From: Flavobacteriales bacterium
GTDB lineage: Bacteria; Bacteroidota; Bacteroidia; Flavobacteriales_D; Sanyastnellaceae
DNA: 11,085 bases
Assembly: GCA_015663855.1 (NCBI GenBank)
Contig: DQRJ01000044.1
Span: 1-11,085 of the forward strand
Reading direction: 5' to 3'
Of this stretch, positions 1 through 6,704 are shown piece after piece. Numbering within the stretch: the stretch's first letter is position 1; the number at the start of each line of letters is the position of its first letter. The position numbers were made by a program, and so were the translations under genes. The notes below the pieces were generated by a model. That model saw nothing but the letters and a program-made list of their open reading frames with translations, searched no databases and had not been told where the DNA came from.

Positions 1-1388
1 ATAATCGAAGGGCCGTCCCACCAAGTAGAATCACATTCAGGACCGAAAGTAGGAGTGAATGAAACAGCCTCAGGATAAAGTTCAGGTGCAAACTCTATTG
101 ACCAATCGAAAATAAAACCGTTGTCTTGCCCCCATAAATCGCAAACCTCTACTTCCCAAGTACCATTTAAAGGACATCCATTTAAATTAGTAAAGGGTTG
201 TACCGATTCATATACGCCTGAAGGCAAAGTTCCTTGGATGTTGTCGGCCCATGTTCCGTTAGTGGCTCCTGGCTCCCACCAGTAATCATATCCTATACCA
301 GGATTATCTGGATCTAAATCATCATCTACAGGCTCACCTAGAAAAGTTCCACTTCCACCTTGCTGATGAACAAGTATAGAACCTCCATTAGGACAAATAA
401 ATGTTATGGTAAGATCCCCCATAAAACTATGCTCAAAATTCATGAAAATATTTTGAATATCGACGTTTGCATCATTGACAACTGCACCTGCATTGAAACT
501 GGTGAAGGTTAATTGACTATAAAAACACTGACTTTGATCGTCTGGAATAAAAAGTCCGTCACCGAAATCGACAGACGGTTCAGCATTATACAATACCCCC
601 TGAATCATCCCCGTCAAATCAACTTCATCTCCTACACACATAGTTACGTTTGAACTAGTTCCTGTGAAATCTGGATTAGTAGATACGAGAATTTGGTAAT
701 CTAGCAAGTTATTGTTTGAACAATCATTATCATCGGTCAGAGATAAATTCATTGTGTACAGTCCGGGTGAGGTGTAGGTATGTGTCAGGATTTGGCCTGA
801 AGTATTGTCTATCGTACCATCACCTAAATCCCAAACCCATTCTACAATTTCTTGGCCGTCTGCAACTGTCGAAGATGTTGCCTCAAGATGAACTTCCTCA
901 TTAAGACAAGCGTAATGTGGCTGAAGCTCTGTAGGATTTACAATTGCGAAAGGTCTATCACATGGATATCCACAAGATGCGTATGCACCGAAGTTTCCAG
1001 AACTACCAGGACCAGAAGTGAACTCTATTGTCATACAACCAGTAACATTTTCTTCACCTGAAAATATATCTTGGCCTTGCAATTCATCGCCTGAGTATGT
1101 ACCTACTAAAGGTGCTGTATTATCATCCCCATCGTAGATATATATCGTTGAAGCTGCGTCTAAATCGAATACAACCCAGTATAAATTGAGTACTGTCTCA
1201 GGAGCTTCTGGACACCACGTTATGGTTTGGTTTTCATTAGCACCATAATCAGCGGCACTTAAGCCAGAGTCCACAACGGCCCCTTCACAAGATGTGTATG
1301 AATTAGTTGATGCAATACTAATCTCTTGTGATGATGCTGTAAATATAACTAGAGTACAAATCGTGAGGAAAATTAATGACTTCTTCAT
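1..1388 (-). CDS. Secreted modular protein with CUB-like, PKD and proprotein-convertase P-like domains (3' end beyond window)
   Basis: Reading the minus strand from the ATG at 1388-1386 gives 462 codons with no stop before the window edge, so the C-terminus is missing. The first ~20 residues (MKKSLIFLTICTLVIFTASS) form a signal peptide. Residues ~23-142 resemble a CUB domain (IYDGDDNTAPLVGTYSGDEL, paired cysteines). Residues ~143-223 form a PKD-type Ig fold with the hallmark WVWDLGDG and a later HTYTSPGLYTMNLSLTD. Residues ~275-438 resemble the P domain of proprotein convertases (MGDLTITFICPNGGSILVHQ, then LNGTWEVEVCDLWGQDNG and FDWSIEF). In Bacteroidota such proteins normally end in a T9SS or gliding-type C-terminal sorting domain; that part is outside the window, so this is inference. 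Likely cell-surface or secreted, with adhesion or binding as the probable role; no catalytic domain is visible. Its ATG overlaps the stop of the upstream small secreted protein (ATGA), which implies translational coupling. Confidence 0.88.
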   Translation of the reverse strand, partial: MKKSLIFLTICTLVIFTASSQEISIASTNSYTSCEGAVVDSGLSAADYGANENQTITWCPEAPETVLNLYWVVFDLDAASTIYIYDGDDNTAPLVGTYSGDELQGQDIFSGEENVTGCMTIEFTSGPGSSGNFGAYASCGYPCDRPFAIVNPTELQPHYACLNEEVHLEATSSTVADGQEIVEWVWDLGDGTIDNTSGQILTHTYTSPGLYTMNLSLTDDNDCSNNNLLDYQILVSTNPDFTGTSSNVTMCVGDEVDLTGMIQGVLYNAEPSVDFGDGLFIPDDQSQCFYSQLTFTSFNAGAVVNDANVDIQNIFMNFEHSFMGDLTITFICPNGGSILVHQQGGSGTFLGEPVDDDLDPDNPGIGYDYWWEPGATNGTWADNIQGTLPSGVYESVQPFTNLNGCPLNGTWEVEVCDLWGQDNGFIFDWSIEFAPELYPEAVSFTPTFGPECDSTWWDGPSI

Positions 1389-1789
1389 GATTGCTTCTTA
1401 GGTTTAGTTGCATTCATATTTATGAGATAGCGGCCAAATACTTTATCGAATGTCGATTGAGAAGACACCACCACATATCTTCCATCACTTAACTTGAAGA
1501 ATTGTTCGTTTTCTAGGGGCATAATCTCCGATTGCAATAATCTTTCCGCGATGTTATCTCCTGAGCCTAATAATGTTAGCTCGTCTACTTCAAATTTTAA
1601 TTCTGTTGCGAAATGCCATCCGTATGCCGCAAAACAGCAAAGTTCAATTTGCTGATTCGATGTGATTTCTGAAATTTCGTAGACCGATTTAACTTCGGCA
1701 CTACCTGGCAATTCAGATTGACCGTAGACAGACGAGCCACTCAAAGAAAGGAATAAAACTCCCGAAAAGACTAAGAAAATTTGTTTCAT
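1385..1789 (-). CDS. Small secreted protein of unknown function, coupled to the CUB/PKD protein
   Basis: This encodes 134 residues starting at the ATG at 1789-1787. The N-terminus (MKQIFLVFSGVLFLSLSGSSVYG) is a clear signal peptide, with likely cleavage before Gln24 (VYG/QSE), a common pattern in Bacteroidota. The mature part is about 110 residues, with a vicinal cysteine pair at 51-52, a mixed hydrophobic/charged core (ERLLQSEIMPLENEQFFKLSDG, residues ~82-103, shown here in outline) and a basic tail ending KPKKQS. I do not recognise the family. Its TGA stop overlaps the ATG of the downstream CUB/PKD/P-domain protein as ATGA, so the two are probably co-translated and both exported; a shared function at the surface is inference. 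No Shine-Dalgarno sequence precedes the start. It could be a periplasmic accessory or a small secreted partner, but nothing in the sequence decides this. Confidence 0.75.
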   Translation of the reverse strand: MKQIFLVFSGVLFLSLSGSSVYGQSELPGSAEVKSVYEISEITSNQQIELCCFAAYGWHFATELKFEVDELTLLGSGDNIAERLLQSEIMPLENEQFFKLSDGRYVVVSSQSTFDKVFGRYLINMNATKPKKQS

Positions 1790-1807
1790 AATGCAGGTAA
1801 TGAACTC

Positions 1808-1815
1808 GCAAGATA
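1808..1815 (-). promoter_or_regulatory. Possible weak -7 box for the secreted-protein pair
   Basis: On the minus strand this reads TATCTTGC, two mismatches from the Bacteroidota -7 consensus TAnnTTTG, 18 nt upstream of the ATG at 1789. No convincing -33 TTG lies at the expected distance. It is the best candidate in the 97-nt divergent gap, but weak. Confidence 0.3.
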
Positions 1816-1865
1816 ACTAACTAATGATAGGAAATAAAAAAGGTGAATTAATTATCTAATTTCTT

Positions 1866-1895
1866 TTTGGTAAATAAAGATTCTGATTATCTTTG
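1866..1895 (+). promoter_or_regulatory. Bacteroidota-type promoter for the tRNA pair
   Basis: TTTG at 1866-1869 is followed after 18 nt by TATCTTTG at 1888-1895, a full match to the Bacteroidota primary sigma pattern (-33 TTG/TTTG, -7 TAnnTTTG). Transcription would start near 1900, about 17 nt before tRNA-Lys, leaving a short C-rich 5' leader to be trimmed. Confidence 0.8.
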
Positions 1896-1916
1896 CCCCC
1901 CCTTTAGAGGGCACAT

Positions 1917-1990
1917 GACTTGGTAGCTCAGCTGGTTAGAGCATCTCACTTTTAATGAGAGGGTCCTGGGTTCGAGTCCCAGCCAGGTCA
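1917..1990 (+). tRNA. tRNA-Lys (anticodon UUU)
   Basis: A complete cloverleaf can be drawn. The acceptor GACTTGG (1917-1923) pairs with CCAGGTC (1983-1989), with discriminator A1990. The D stem is GCTC/GAGC. The anticodon stem TCTCA/TGAGA encloses loop CTTTTAA, with anticodon TTT at 1951-1953. The T arm is CTGGG-TTCGAGT-CCCAG. The terminal CCA is not encoded. It is 74 nt long and is transcribed with the tRNA-Leu that follows after 16 nt. Confidence 0.97.
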
Positions 1991-2006
1991 CTTTATCTAT
2001 CGCATC

Positions 2007-2090
2007 GCCCAGGTGCTGAAATTGGTAGACAGGCATGGTTGAGGGCCATGTGTCCGTTAGGGCGTGCGGGTTCGACTCCCGCTCTGGGCA
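2007..2090 (+). tRNA. tRNA-Leu (anticodon GAG)
   Basis: This is a class II tRNA of 84 nt. The acceptor GCCCAGG (2007-2013) pairs with TCTGGGC, with discriminator A2090. The anticodon stem CATGG/CCATG encloses loop TTGAGGG, with anticodon GAG at 2041-2043, reading CUC/CUU leucine codons. A long variable arm (around TGTCCGTTAGGGCGT) and the T arm GCGGG-TTCGACT-CCCGC fit tRNA-Leu. CCA is not encoded. It is probably processed from the same transcript as the upstream tRNA-Lys. Confidence 0.97.
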
Positions 2091-2129
2091 CAAAGAGAAA
2101 AAGAGAACCGCAAAAAAAAAACGAAGAGA

Positions 2130-2146
2130 GCTTAGGCTTGCCAAGC
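2130..2146 (+). terminator. Weak hairpin after the tRNA pair, possible 3' end
   Basis: GCTTaGG-CTTG-CCAAGC folds as a 6-bp stem with one bulged A and a 4-nt loop, 39 nt after tRNA-Leu. It lacks an immediate U-tract; the T-rich stretch starts about 10 nt later. It could help end the tRNA transcript, but it is marginal. The rest of the 193-nt gap up to the SulP start holds no gene I can support. Confidence 0.3.
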
Positions 2147-2271
2147 AAAGTGATTTGAATTTTCGTTTTGTCATTTTAAAGTTTTCATGCTTTGTTGAGT
2201 AGAAGCAGGGTGCACCGAGCGAAGTGAAATACTCCCTTAGAAATAGCTTCTTATAACTTACGTGGCATTCA

Positions 2272-2279
2272 TATCTTTG
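2272..2279 (+). promoter_or_regulatory. -7 promoter box for the SulP gene, implying a leaderless start
   Basis: TATCTTTG matches TAnnTTTG perfectly and is identical to the tRNA promoter -7 box. Its last base lies only 4 nt before the GTG start at 2284, so the expected transcription start falls on or within a few bases of the start codon. No clear -33 TTG is seen at the usual distance. Confidence 0.6.
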
Positions 2280-2283
2280 CAAC

Positions 2284-4026
2284 GTGATAAAACAATTACT
2301 TCCCATACTCTCTTGGCTCCCCAACTACGCTAAGAAGGATTTCAAAGCGGATATGCCCGCGGGAATAACAGTGGGAATAATGCTCGTCCCTCAAGGGATG
2401 GCTTACGCTTTAATTGCTGGCCTTCCTATGGAATACGGACTTTATGCGTCATTAGTCCCACAGATTATCTATGCGATTACTGGTACGTCAAGACAACTAT
2501 CTGTAGGACCAGTTGCAATGGACTCACTACTTGTAGCCGCTGGGCTTGGCGCTATTTCGGCAATCGGGTCTGACCGGTACATCGAACTTGCAATAGGCTT
2601 GGCTTTACTAATGGGAGCTATTCAATTATTATTGGGGATTCTTAGGGCTGGGTTTCTAGTAAATTTCCTCTCGCGCCCTATAATCAGTGGCTTCACTTCT
2701 GCAGCTGCGCTTATTATTGGTGCAAACCAAATCTCTAATTTATTTGGTGTAGACATCCCCAGAAATAACCAAATCCACAAATTTATTTACTCAGCTTCGG
2801 TGGTGTTTACAGAAATTCACCTTTCGACAGTACTAATAGGACTTGTGGCAATAGTAATGCTTGTCGTAATATCTAAATATCGAGAGATTATTAAAATACC
2901 AGCCGCTTTGATTGTCGTGGTGGCGGGAATTCTATTTGTATGGGGTACTGGACTCGCAAACGAGGGGGTTCAGGTGGTAGGAGTTGTTCCTTCGGGGCTG
3001 CCCTCTTTTTCTGTACCATCAATAGGAGTTTCAGACATCCAACAACTATTGCCTATAGCAATAACTCTTGCATTGATAGCATTTATGGAGGCGTACTCTA
3101 TTGCAAAAGCTATTGAAGAAAAGCACGACTATAAAATTGACGCAAACCAAGAGTTGAGGGCCCTCGGGCTTTCAAATATATTCGGTGCTTTATTTCAATC
3201 TTACCCTACAACAGGCGGCTTTTCAAGATCCGCTGTGAATGACAAAGCCGGAGCTGTCACTCCTATGTCGTCTTTGATAGCCGCGGCATTGATAGCACTT
3301 ACACTGTTATTTCTAACTCCTGTCTTCTACTACCTGCCTAAAGCAGTTCTAGCCGCAATTGTAATGGTCGCTGTGGCAGGACTTGTAGATGTCAAACTCC
3401 CGGTTATGCTTTGGAAAAGTCATAAAGTTGAGGCCGTATTACTTCTGGCGACATTCTTAGTTACGGCAACCATAGGAATGACGCAAGGAATCGCAACAGG
3501 CGTGAGCTTGTCTCTTATAGTCCTAGTGTATAGACAGATGAGACCTCATTTCACCGAACTTGGAGAGATCGAAGGGGTATTCCGAAACGTAAATAGGTTT
3601 CAAAATACAAAAGTTAGAAAGGGACTCTTAATCGTCAGGTTCGATTCGGCATTGCATTTCGCCAATCACAGGTTTCTTCAATCATCTCTAAAGAAAGTTA
3701 TTGAAATCCGTGAAAGCAAAGGGGATTCAATTAAGAACATCATCCTTTGTGCTGAGGCGATAGGATACATTGATGCATCAGGCATATCTGCTTTAGAGAA
3801 TTTGATAGACGAACTTGAAAGCAGAGAAATTTGTTTTCGTCTTGCTGCAGCTATTGGACCGGTAAGAGATGTTATCGAATCGTCAGATTTAATAAAACGA
3901 ATTGGTGAAACACGGTGTTTTACAGGAATCGACTCCGCTATTGCAGATCTCGAAGCTCCGGGGTCTATAAATGACGGCTTAAGAAAGGTAGCTACACAGG
4001 TAGACACTGAAGAAGACGATAGTTAG
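2284..4026 (+). CDS. SulP-family (SLC26-like) anion transporter with STAS domain
   Basis: This encodes a 580-residue inner-membrane carrier, the usual length for bacterial SulP proteins. The N-terminal family motif is clear: residues 25-78 run through PAGITVGIMLVPQGMAYALI, AGLPMEYGLYASLVP and GTSRQLSVGPVA. About 10-14 hydrophobic segments fill residues 25-415, with a conserved region near 268-316 (MEAYSIAKAI, then YPTTGGFSRSAVND). A cytoplasmic STAS domain follows at ~440-560, including RFDSALHFANHRF and YIDASGISALENLIDEL. SulP carriers move sulfate, bicarbonate or other anions; the substrate cannot be read from sequence. The GTG at 2284 is chosen because an in-frame TAA lies at 2254-2256, no other start lies between, and the family N-terminus fits. 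The next gene oxidises persulfide, so sulfite/sulfate or thiosulfate movement is a plausible inference. That gene has its own promoter, so this one may be transcribed partly independently. Confidence 0.95.
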   Translation: MIKQLLPILSWLPNYAKKDFKADMPAGITVGIMLVPQGMAYALIAGLPMEYGLYASLVPQIIYAITGTSRQLSVGPVAMDSLLVAAGLGAISAIGSDRYIELAIGLALLMGAIQLLLGILRAGFLVNFLSRPIISGFTSAAALIIGANQISNLFGVDIPRNNQIHKFIYSASVVFTEIHLSTVLIGLVAIVMLVVISKYREIIKIPAALIVVVAGILFVWGTGLANEGVQVVGVVPSGLPSFSVPSIGVSDIQQLLPIAITLALIAFMEAYSIAKAIEEKHDYKIDANQELRALGLSNIFGALFQSYPTTGGFSRSAVNDKAGAVTPMSSLIAAALIALTLLFLTPVFYYLPKAVLAAIVMVAVAGLVDVKLPVMLWKSHKVEAVLLLATFLVTATIGMTQGIATGVSLSLIVLVYRQMRPHFTELGEIEGVFRNVNRFQNTKVRKGLLIVRFDSALHFANHRFLQSSLKKVIEIRESKGDSIKNIILCAEAIGYIDASGISALENLIDELESREICFRLAAAIGPVRDVIESSDLIKRIGETRCFTGIDSAIADLEAPGSINDGLRKVATQVDTEEDDS

Positions 4027-4033
4027 ATATCCT

Positions 4034-4053
4034 AATGTAACAGTAGTTACGTT
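4034..4053. promoter_or_regulatory. Dyad overlapping the -33 element; candidate operator
   Basis: AATGTAAC-AGTA-GTTACGTT is a 20-bp inverted repeat with 7 of 8 half-site positions matching. Its right arm covers the first two bases of the -33 TTG (4052-4054) of the dioxygenase promoter. The placement suits a repressor or activator site. It has no following T-tract, so it is a poor terminator for the SulP gene. The cognate regulator is unknown. Confidence 0.45.
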
Positions 4054-4080
4054 GAATTGAGGAAGGTGAAAGTAATTTTG
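4052..4080 (+). promoter_or_regulatory. Promoter of the persulfide dioxygenase gene
   Basis: TTG at 4052-4054, an 18-nt spacer, then TAATTTTG at 4073-4080 match the Bacteroidota -33/-7 pattern. Transcription should start near 4085, giving a ~27-nt A-rich leader without a Shine-Dalgarno sequence before the ATG at 4113. Confidence 0.75.
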
Positions 4081-4112
4081 CCTAGATTGAAAATACAGAA
4101 ACAAAAAAACCT

Positions 4113-5543
4113 ATGGAAATCAAGCAGATATATACAGGATGCCTTGCTCAAGGTTCATATTACATAAAGTGTAATGGAGAGGCTGCGATTATTGATCCTT
4201 TAAGAGAGGTTCAGCAATATATCGATATGGCTGAAAAGGATGGGGTGAAGATTAAGTACATTTTCGAGACTCACTTCCACGCAGACTTCGTTTCTGGCCA
4301 CGTTACTTTGGCTGAAAAGACTGGAGCCCAAATCGTTTACGGTCCTTCCGCACAAACAGAATTTGACTCTCTTATAGGTGAGGACGGACAACGATTCAAG
4401 GTAGGTAAACTGGAGATCGAATTATTGCACACACCTGGTCACACTCTAGAAAGCTCGTCTTTCTTAATTTATGACAAGCACGGAAAGCAACACTCTTTAT
4501 TTTCTGGGGACACCGTGTTCTTGGGAGATGTGGGACGTCCTGATTTGGCCCAAAAGGCAGATGATATGACTCAAGAAGAGCTTGCTGGAATGCTATTTGA
4601 TAGTATCCGCGAGAAAATTATGCCTCTTAATGACGATGTGATAATTTACCCTGGACACGGTGCCGGATCAGCTTGCGGGAAGAATATGAGTAAGGAAACT
4701 GTGGGCACTATCGGGCATGAAAAAGCGAATAACTACGCTCTTAGAGCTGACATGACTCGTGATGAATTTATCACAGAGGTACTTGACGGTCTGCTCCCTC
4801 CTCTTGAGTATTTCGGGTTTAATGTCCAAATGAATAAGCAGGGGTATATCTCTATAGATGAGGTTATTAAAAGTGGGACTAATCTAATGTCTCCGGATGC
4901 TTTTGAAATTGCTGCTAACGACACTGAAGCAATTATTCTAGATGTTAGACACCAAACCGAGTTCGTTCAAGGGTTCGTGCCTCGCTCGATTTTCATAGGA
5001 CTTGCAGGAGGGTTCGCACCTTGGGTGGGGACATTATTAGTAGATGTCAAGCAGCCTCTTCTTCTTGTAGTTGAGAAAGGACTTGAGAAAGAAGCTATCG
5101 TAAGACTATCTCGTGTGGGATTCGATAACGTAATCGGAATATTAGATGGAGGGTTAAAGAGCTGGAAAGCCGCAGGTAAAGAAATAGATACTATCGACAC
5201 CATCGAAGCTATAGATCTCGCGAAACTTGTCGAGCCCGGAAATGACAATAATGTCCCTACTCCTACCATATTCGACGTTAGGAAGCCCGGCGAATTCACT
5301 TCTGAGCATTTAGAAAACGCAAAGTCTACTCCATTAGACTACCTAAAGAATCACATCAGTGAATTCCCAAGCGAAGGTGATTTCTACATCCACTGTGCTG
5401 GAGGATACAGGTCTGTCATTGCTAATTCAATCTTGAAGTCTAAAGGAATTCACAATGGGATTGACGTATTAGGTGGATATTCTGCTATCACGAAAACAGA
5501 TTTGACAGTAACGGATTATGTTTGTCCTAGTACCTTGAAGTAG
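4113..5543 (+). CDS. Persulfide dioxygenase-sulfurtransferase fusion (MBL fold plus pseudo-rhodanese plus rhodanese), CstB-like
   Basis: This encodes a 476-residue cytoplasmic protein. Residues 1-~210 are an ETHE1-type metallo-beta-lactamase domain: H54-F-H56-A-D58-F59, HTPGH with H110, SGD with D133, GDVGRPDL at 138-145 and PGH with H182. By family knowledge these include the two-His/one-Asp mononuclear iron site that oxidises low-molecular-weight persulfide to sulfite. Residues ~265-360 form a rhodanese fold whose catalytic cysteine is absent (LLLVVEKGLEKEA), so it is catalytically dead. Residues ~383-472 form an active-type rhodanese with loop C428-A-G-G-Y-R433. This order matches Staphylococcus CstB, which makes thiosulfate from persulfide and sulfite. 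C188 (GSACGK) may match a reactive cysteine in CstB; this is inference. It has its own promoter and lies downstream of a SulP carrier. Its TAG stop shares one base with the next GTG. Confidence 0.92.
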   Translation: MEIKQIYTGCLAQGSYYIKCNGEAAIIDPLREVQQYIDMAEKDGVKIKYIFETHFHADFVSGHVTLAEKTGAQIVYGPSAQTEFDSLIGEDGQRFKVGKLEIELLHTPGHTLESSSFLIYDKHGKQHSLFSGDTVFLGDVGRPDLAQKADDMTQEELAGMLFDSIREKIMPLNDDVIIYPGHGAGSACGKNMSKETVGTIGHEKANNYALRADMTRDEFITEVLDGLLPPLEYFGFNVQMNKQGYISIDEVIKSGTNLMSPDAFEIAANDTEAIILDVRHQTEFVQGFVPRSIFIGLAGGFAPWVGTLLVDVKQPLLLVVEKGLEKEAIVRLSRVGFDNVIGILDGGLKSWKAAGKEIDTIDTIEAIDLAKLVEPGNDNNVPTPTIFDVRKPGEFTSEHLENAKSTPLDYLKNHISEFPSEGDFYIHCAGGYRSVIANSILKSKGIHNGIDVLGGYSAITKTDLTVTDYVCPSTLK

Positions 5544-6601
5544 TGCAGAACTCGCCTCTCCTTTCACGTCCAGTCGTAATTTCAGGGCCTTGTAGCGCTG
5601 AAACTCGAGAGCAAGTAATTAATACTGCTCGGGCTTTAAAGGGACGGTTGAACTATTTCAGGGCGGGACTATGGAAACCTCGTACTCGACCTAACGCATT
5701 TGAGGGTGTGGGATCGAAAGGCTTGCCTTGGCTTGTAGAAGTTCAGAAAAGTGTCGGTATCCCCGTCATGACTGAAATAGCTAATGCTCAGCACGCAGAG
5801 CTAGCGATAAAATACGGATTAGACGCGGTTTGGATCGGAGCACGAACCACAGTAAGTCCGTTCGCAGTCCAAACCATAGCTGATGCCTTGCGCGGATCCG
5901 GAATCACGGTCCTCGTAAAAAACCCAATGCACGCGGACTTAAAGCTGTGGATGGGGGCCATCGAAAGGGTACAGGAAGCAACAAAGGGGGAAGTTTGGGC
6001 ATTACACCGAGGGTTTTCCAGCTATGGATTGCAAAAATTCCGTAACGCGCCTATGTGGGAGATTCCTATAGGGCTAAAGGCGGAGATGCCGGATATTCAA
6101 CTTTTCTGCGATCCAAGTCATATCTGTGGGAATAGAGAGCTTCTACAATCGATATCGCAAAAGGCGATGGATTTAGGAATGACGGGGTTGATGATAGAGT
6201 CTCATGAGAACCCGGCAGTCGCTTTGAGTGATTCAGACCAACAGGTTTCTCCACAGGATCTCGTGAAATTGCTAGACAAATTGAATATTCGTGATCTTAC
6301 GCTTGACGAGACTCATATTACTGATTTACGTGATCTTCGAATTAAAATGGACTCTATTGACGAACAGCTCGTGGAATTATTGAGCGGGAGGATGGGAATA
6401 TCAAAAGCTATCGGAGAGTACAAGAAAGAAAATGGCCTTACGGTTTTGCAACTTTCGAGGTGGAGGGAGATAATTAAGACAAGAAAAGTTTGGTCTGAGG
6501 AAATGGGGCTGCCTGAGGAGTTCCTGCGCGGAATCCTAGAGCAGGTACACAAAGAGAGCATTCGTATTCAAAGCGAAATTCTTAATTCTGAAAAAAAATA
6601 A
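5543..6601 (+). CDS. Bifunctional DAHP synthase / chorismate mutase type II
   Basis: This encodes 352 residues. Residues ~8-245 are a type I-beta DAHP synthase (KDO8P-synthase-like), joining PEP and erythrose 4-phosphate at the first step of the shikimate pathway. Visible motifs are GPCS (15-18), FRAGLWKPRTRP (39-50), WIGARTTVSPF (97-107), VKNP (125-128), HRGFSSY (155-161), CDPSH (189-193) and MIESH (217-221); C17, H155, E219 and D190 are the expected metal ligands. Residues ~262-350 are an AroQ-type chorismate mutase. Aligned to E. coli PheA, R266, R283, K294, R306 and Q343 match R11, R28, K39, R51 and Q88, while W307 replaces E52. The fusion is typical of Bacteroidota and lets the mutase domain take part in feedback control. 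The GTG start is chosen because it overlaps the preceding TAG as TAGTG and the conserved fold begins 10 residues later. A strong terminator follows. Confidence 0.95.
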   Translation: MQNSPLLSRPVVISGPCSAETREQVINTARALKGRLNYFRAGLWKPRTRPNAFEGVGSKGLPWLVEVQKSVGIPVMTEIANAQHAELAIKYGLDAVWIGARTTVSPFAVQTIADALRGSGITVLVKNPMHADLKLWMGAIERVQEATKGEVWALHRGFSSYGLQKFRNAPMWEIPIGLKAEMPDIQLFCDPSHICGNRELLQSISQKAMDLGMTGLMIESHENPAVALSDSDQQVSPQDLVKLLDKLNIRDLTLDETHITDLRDLRIKMDSIDEQLVELLSGRMGISKAIGEYKKENGLTVLQLSRWREIIKTRKVWSEEMGLPEEFLRGILEQVHKESIRIQSEILNSEKK

Positions 6602-6669
6602 AACTTTTTTCAACTTTTTTGTAACTAAATCAGAACTAGATACGTATAGGTGTTTGGTTTTGGTTAACC

Positions 6670-6684
6670 GCGTCTCTAAGACGC
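6670..6684 (+). other. Small perfect hairpin in the 3' UTR
   Basis: GCGTCT-CTA-AGACGC is a perfect 6-bp stem with a 3-nt loop, between the DAHP synthase stop and the strong terminator. It lies downstream of the palindrome GGTTAACC (6662-6669). It could stabilise the mRNA 3' end or belong to a small RNA; there is no direct evidence for either. Confidence 0.4.
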
Positions 6685-6704
6685 AAGAATCAGGCGATTT
6701 GGTT

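Noticed and set aside
716..1061. Two short plus-strand reading frames
   Set aside because: They lie antisense to the CUB/PKD/P-domain gene, which has coherent domain sequence throughout.
1915..2090. tRNA genes as an integrated-element attachment site
   Set aside because: No integrase, no duplicated tRNA 3' end and no change of gene type were found nearby.
1955..2158. 67-codon plus-strand reading frame starting inside tRNA-Lys
   Set aside because: It overlaps both tRNA genes, and its sequence is explained by tRNA T-arm and anticodon sequence.
1887..2324. 145-codon minus-strand reading frame across the tRNA region
   Set aside because: It runs antisense through both tRNAs, and its product has the typical peptide (LGLEPRTLSLKVRCSN) produced by translating tRNA genes; this is a known annotation artefact.
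4037..4050. GTAAC-AGTA-GTTAC as a terminator for the SulP gene
   Set aside because: The stem is short and has no T-tract; its overlap with the -33 element fits an operator better.
6591..6598. Run of eight A near the end of the DAHP synthase gene as a programmed slippage site
   Set aside because: It lies in the last three codons, so slippage would only alter the tail; there is no overlapping frame to reach.
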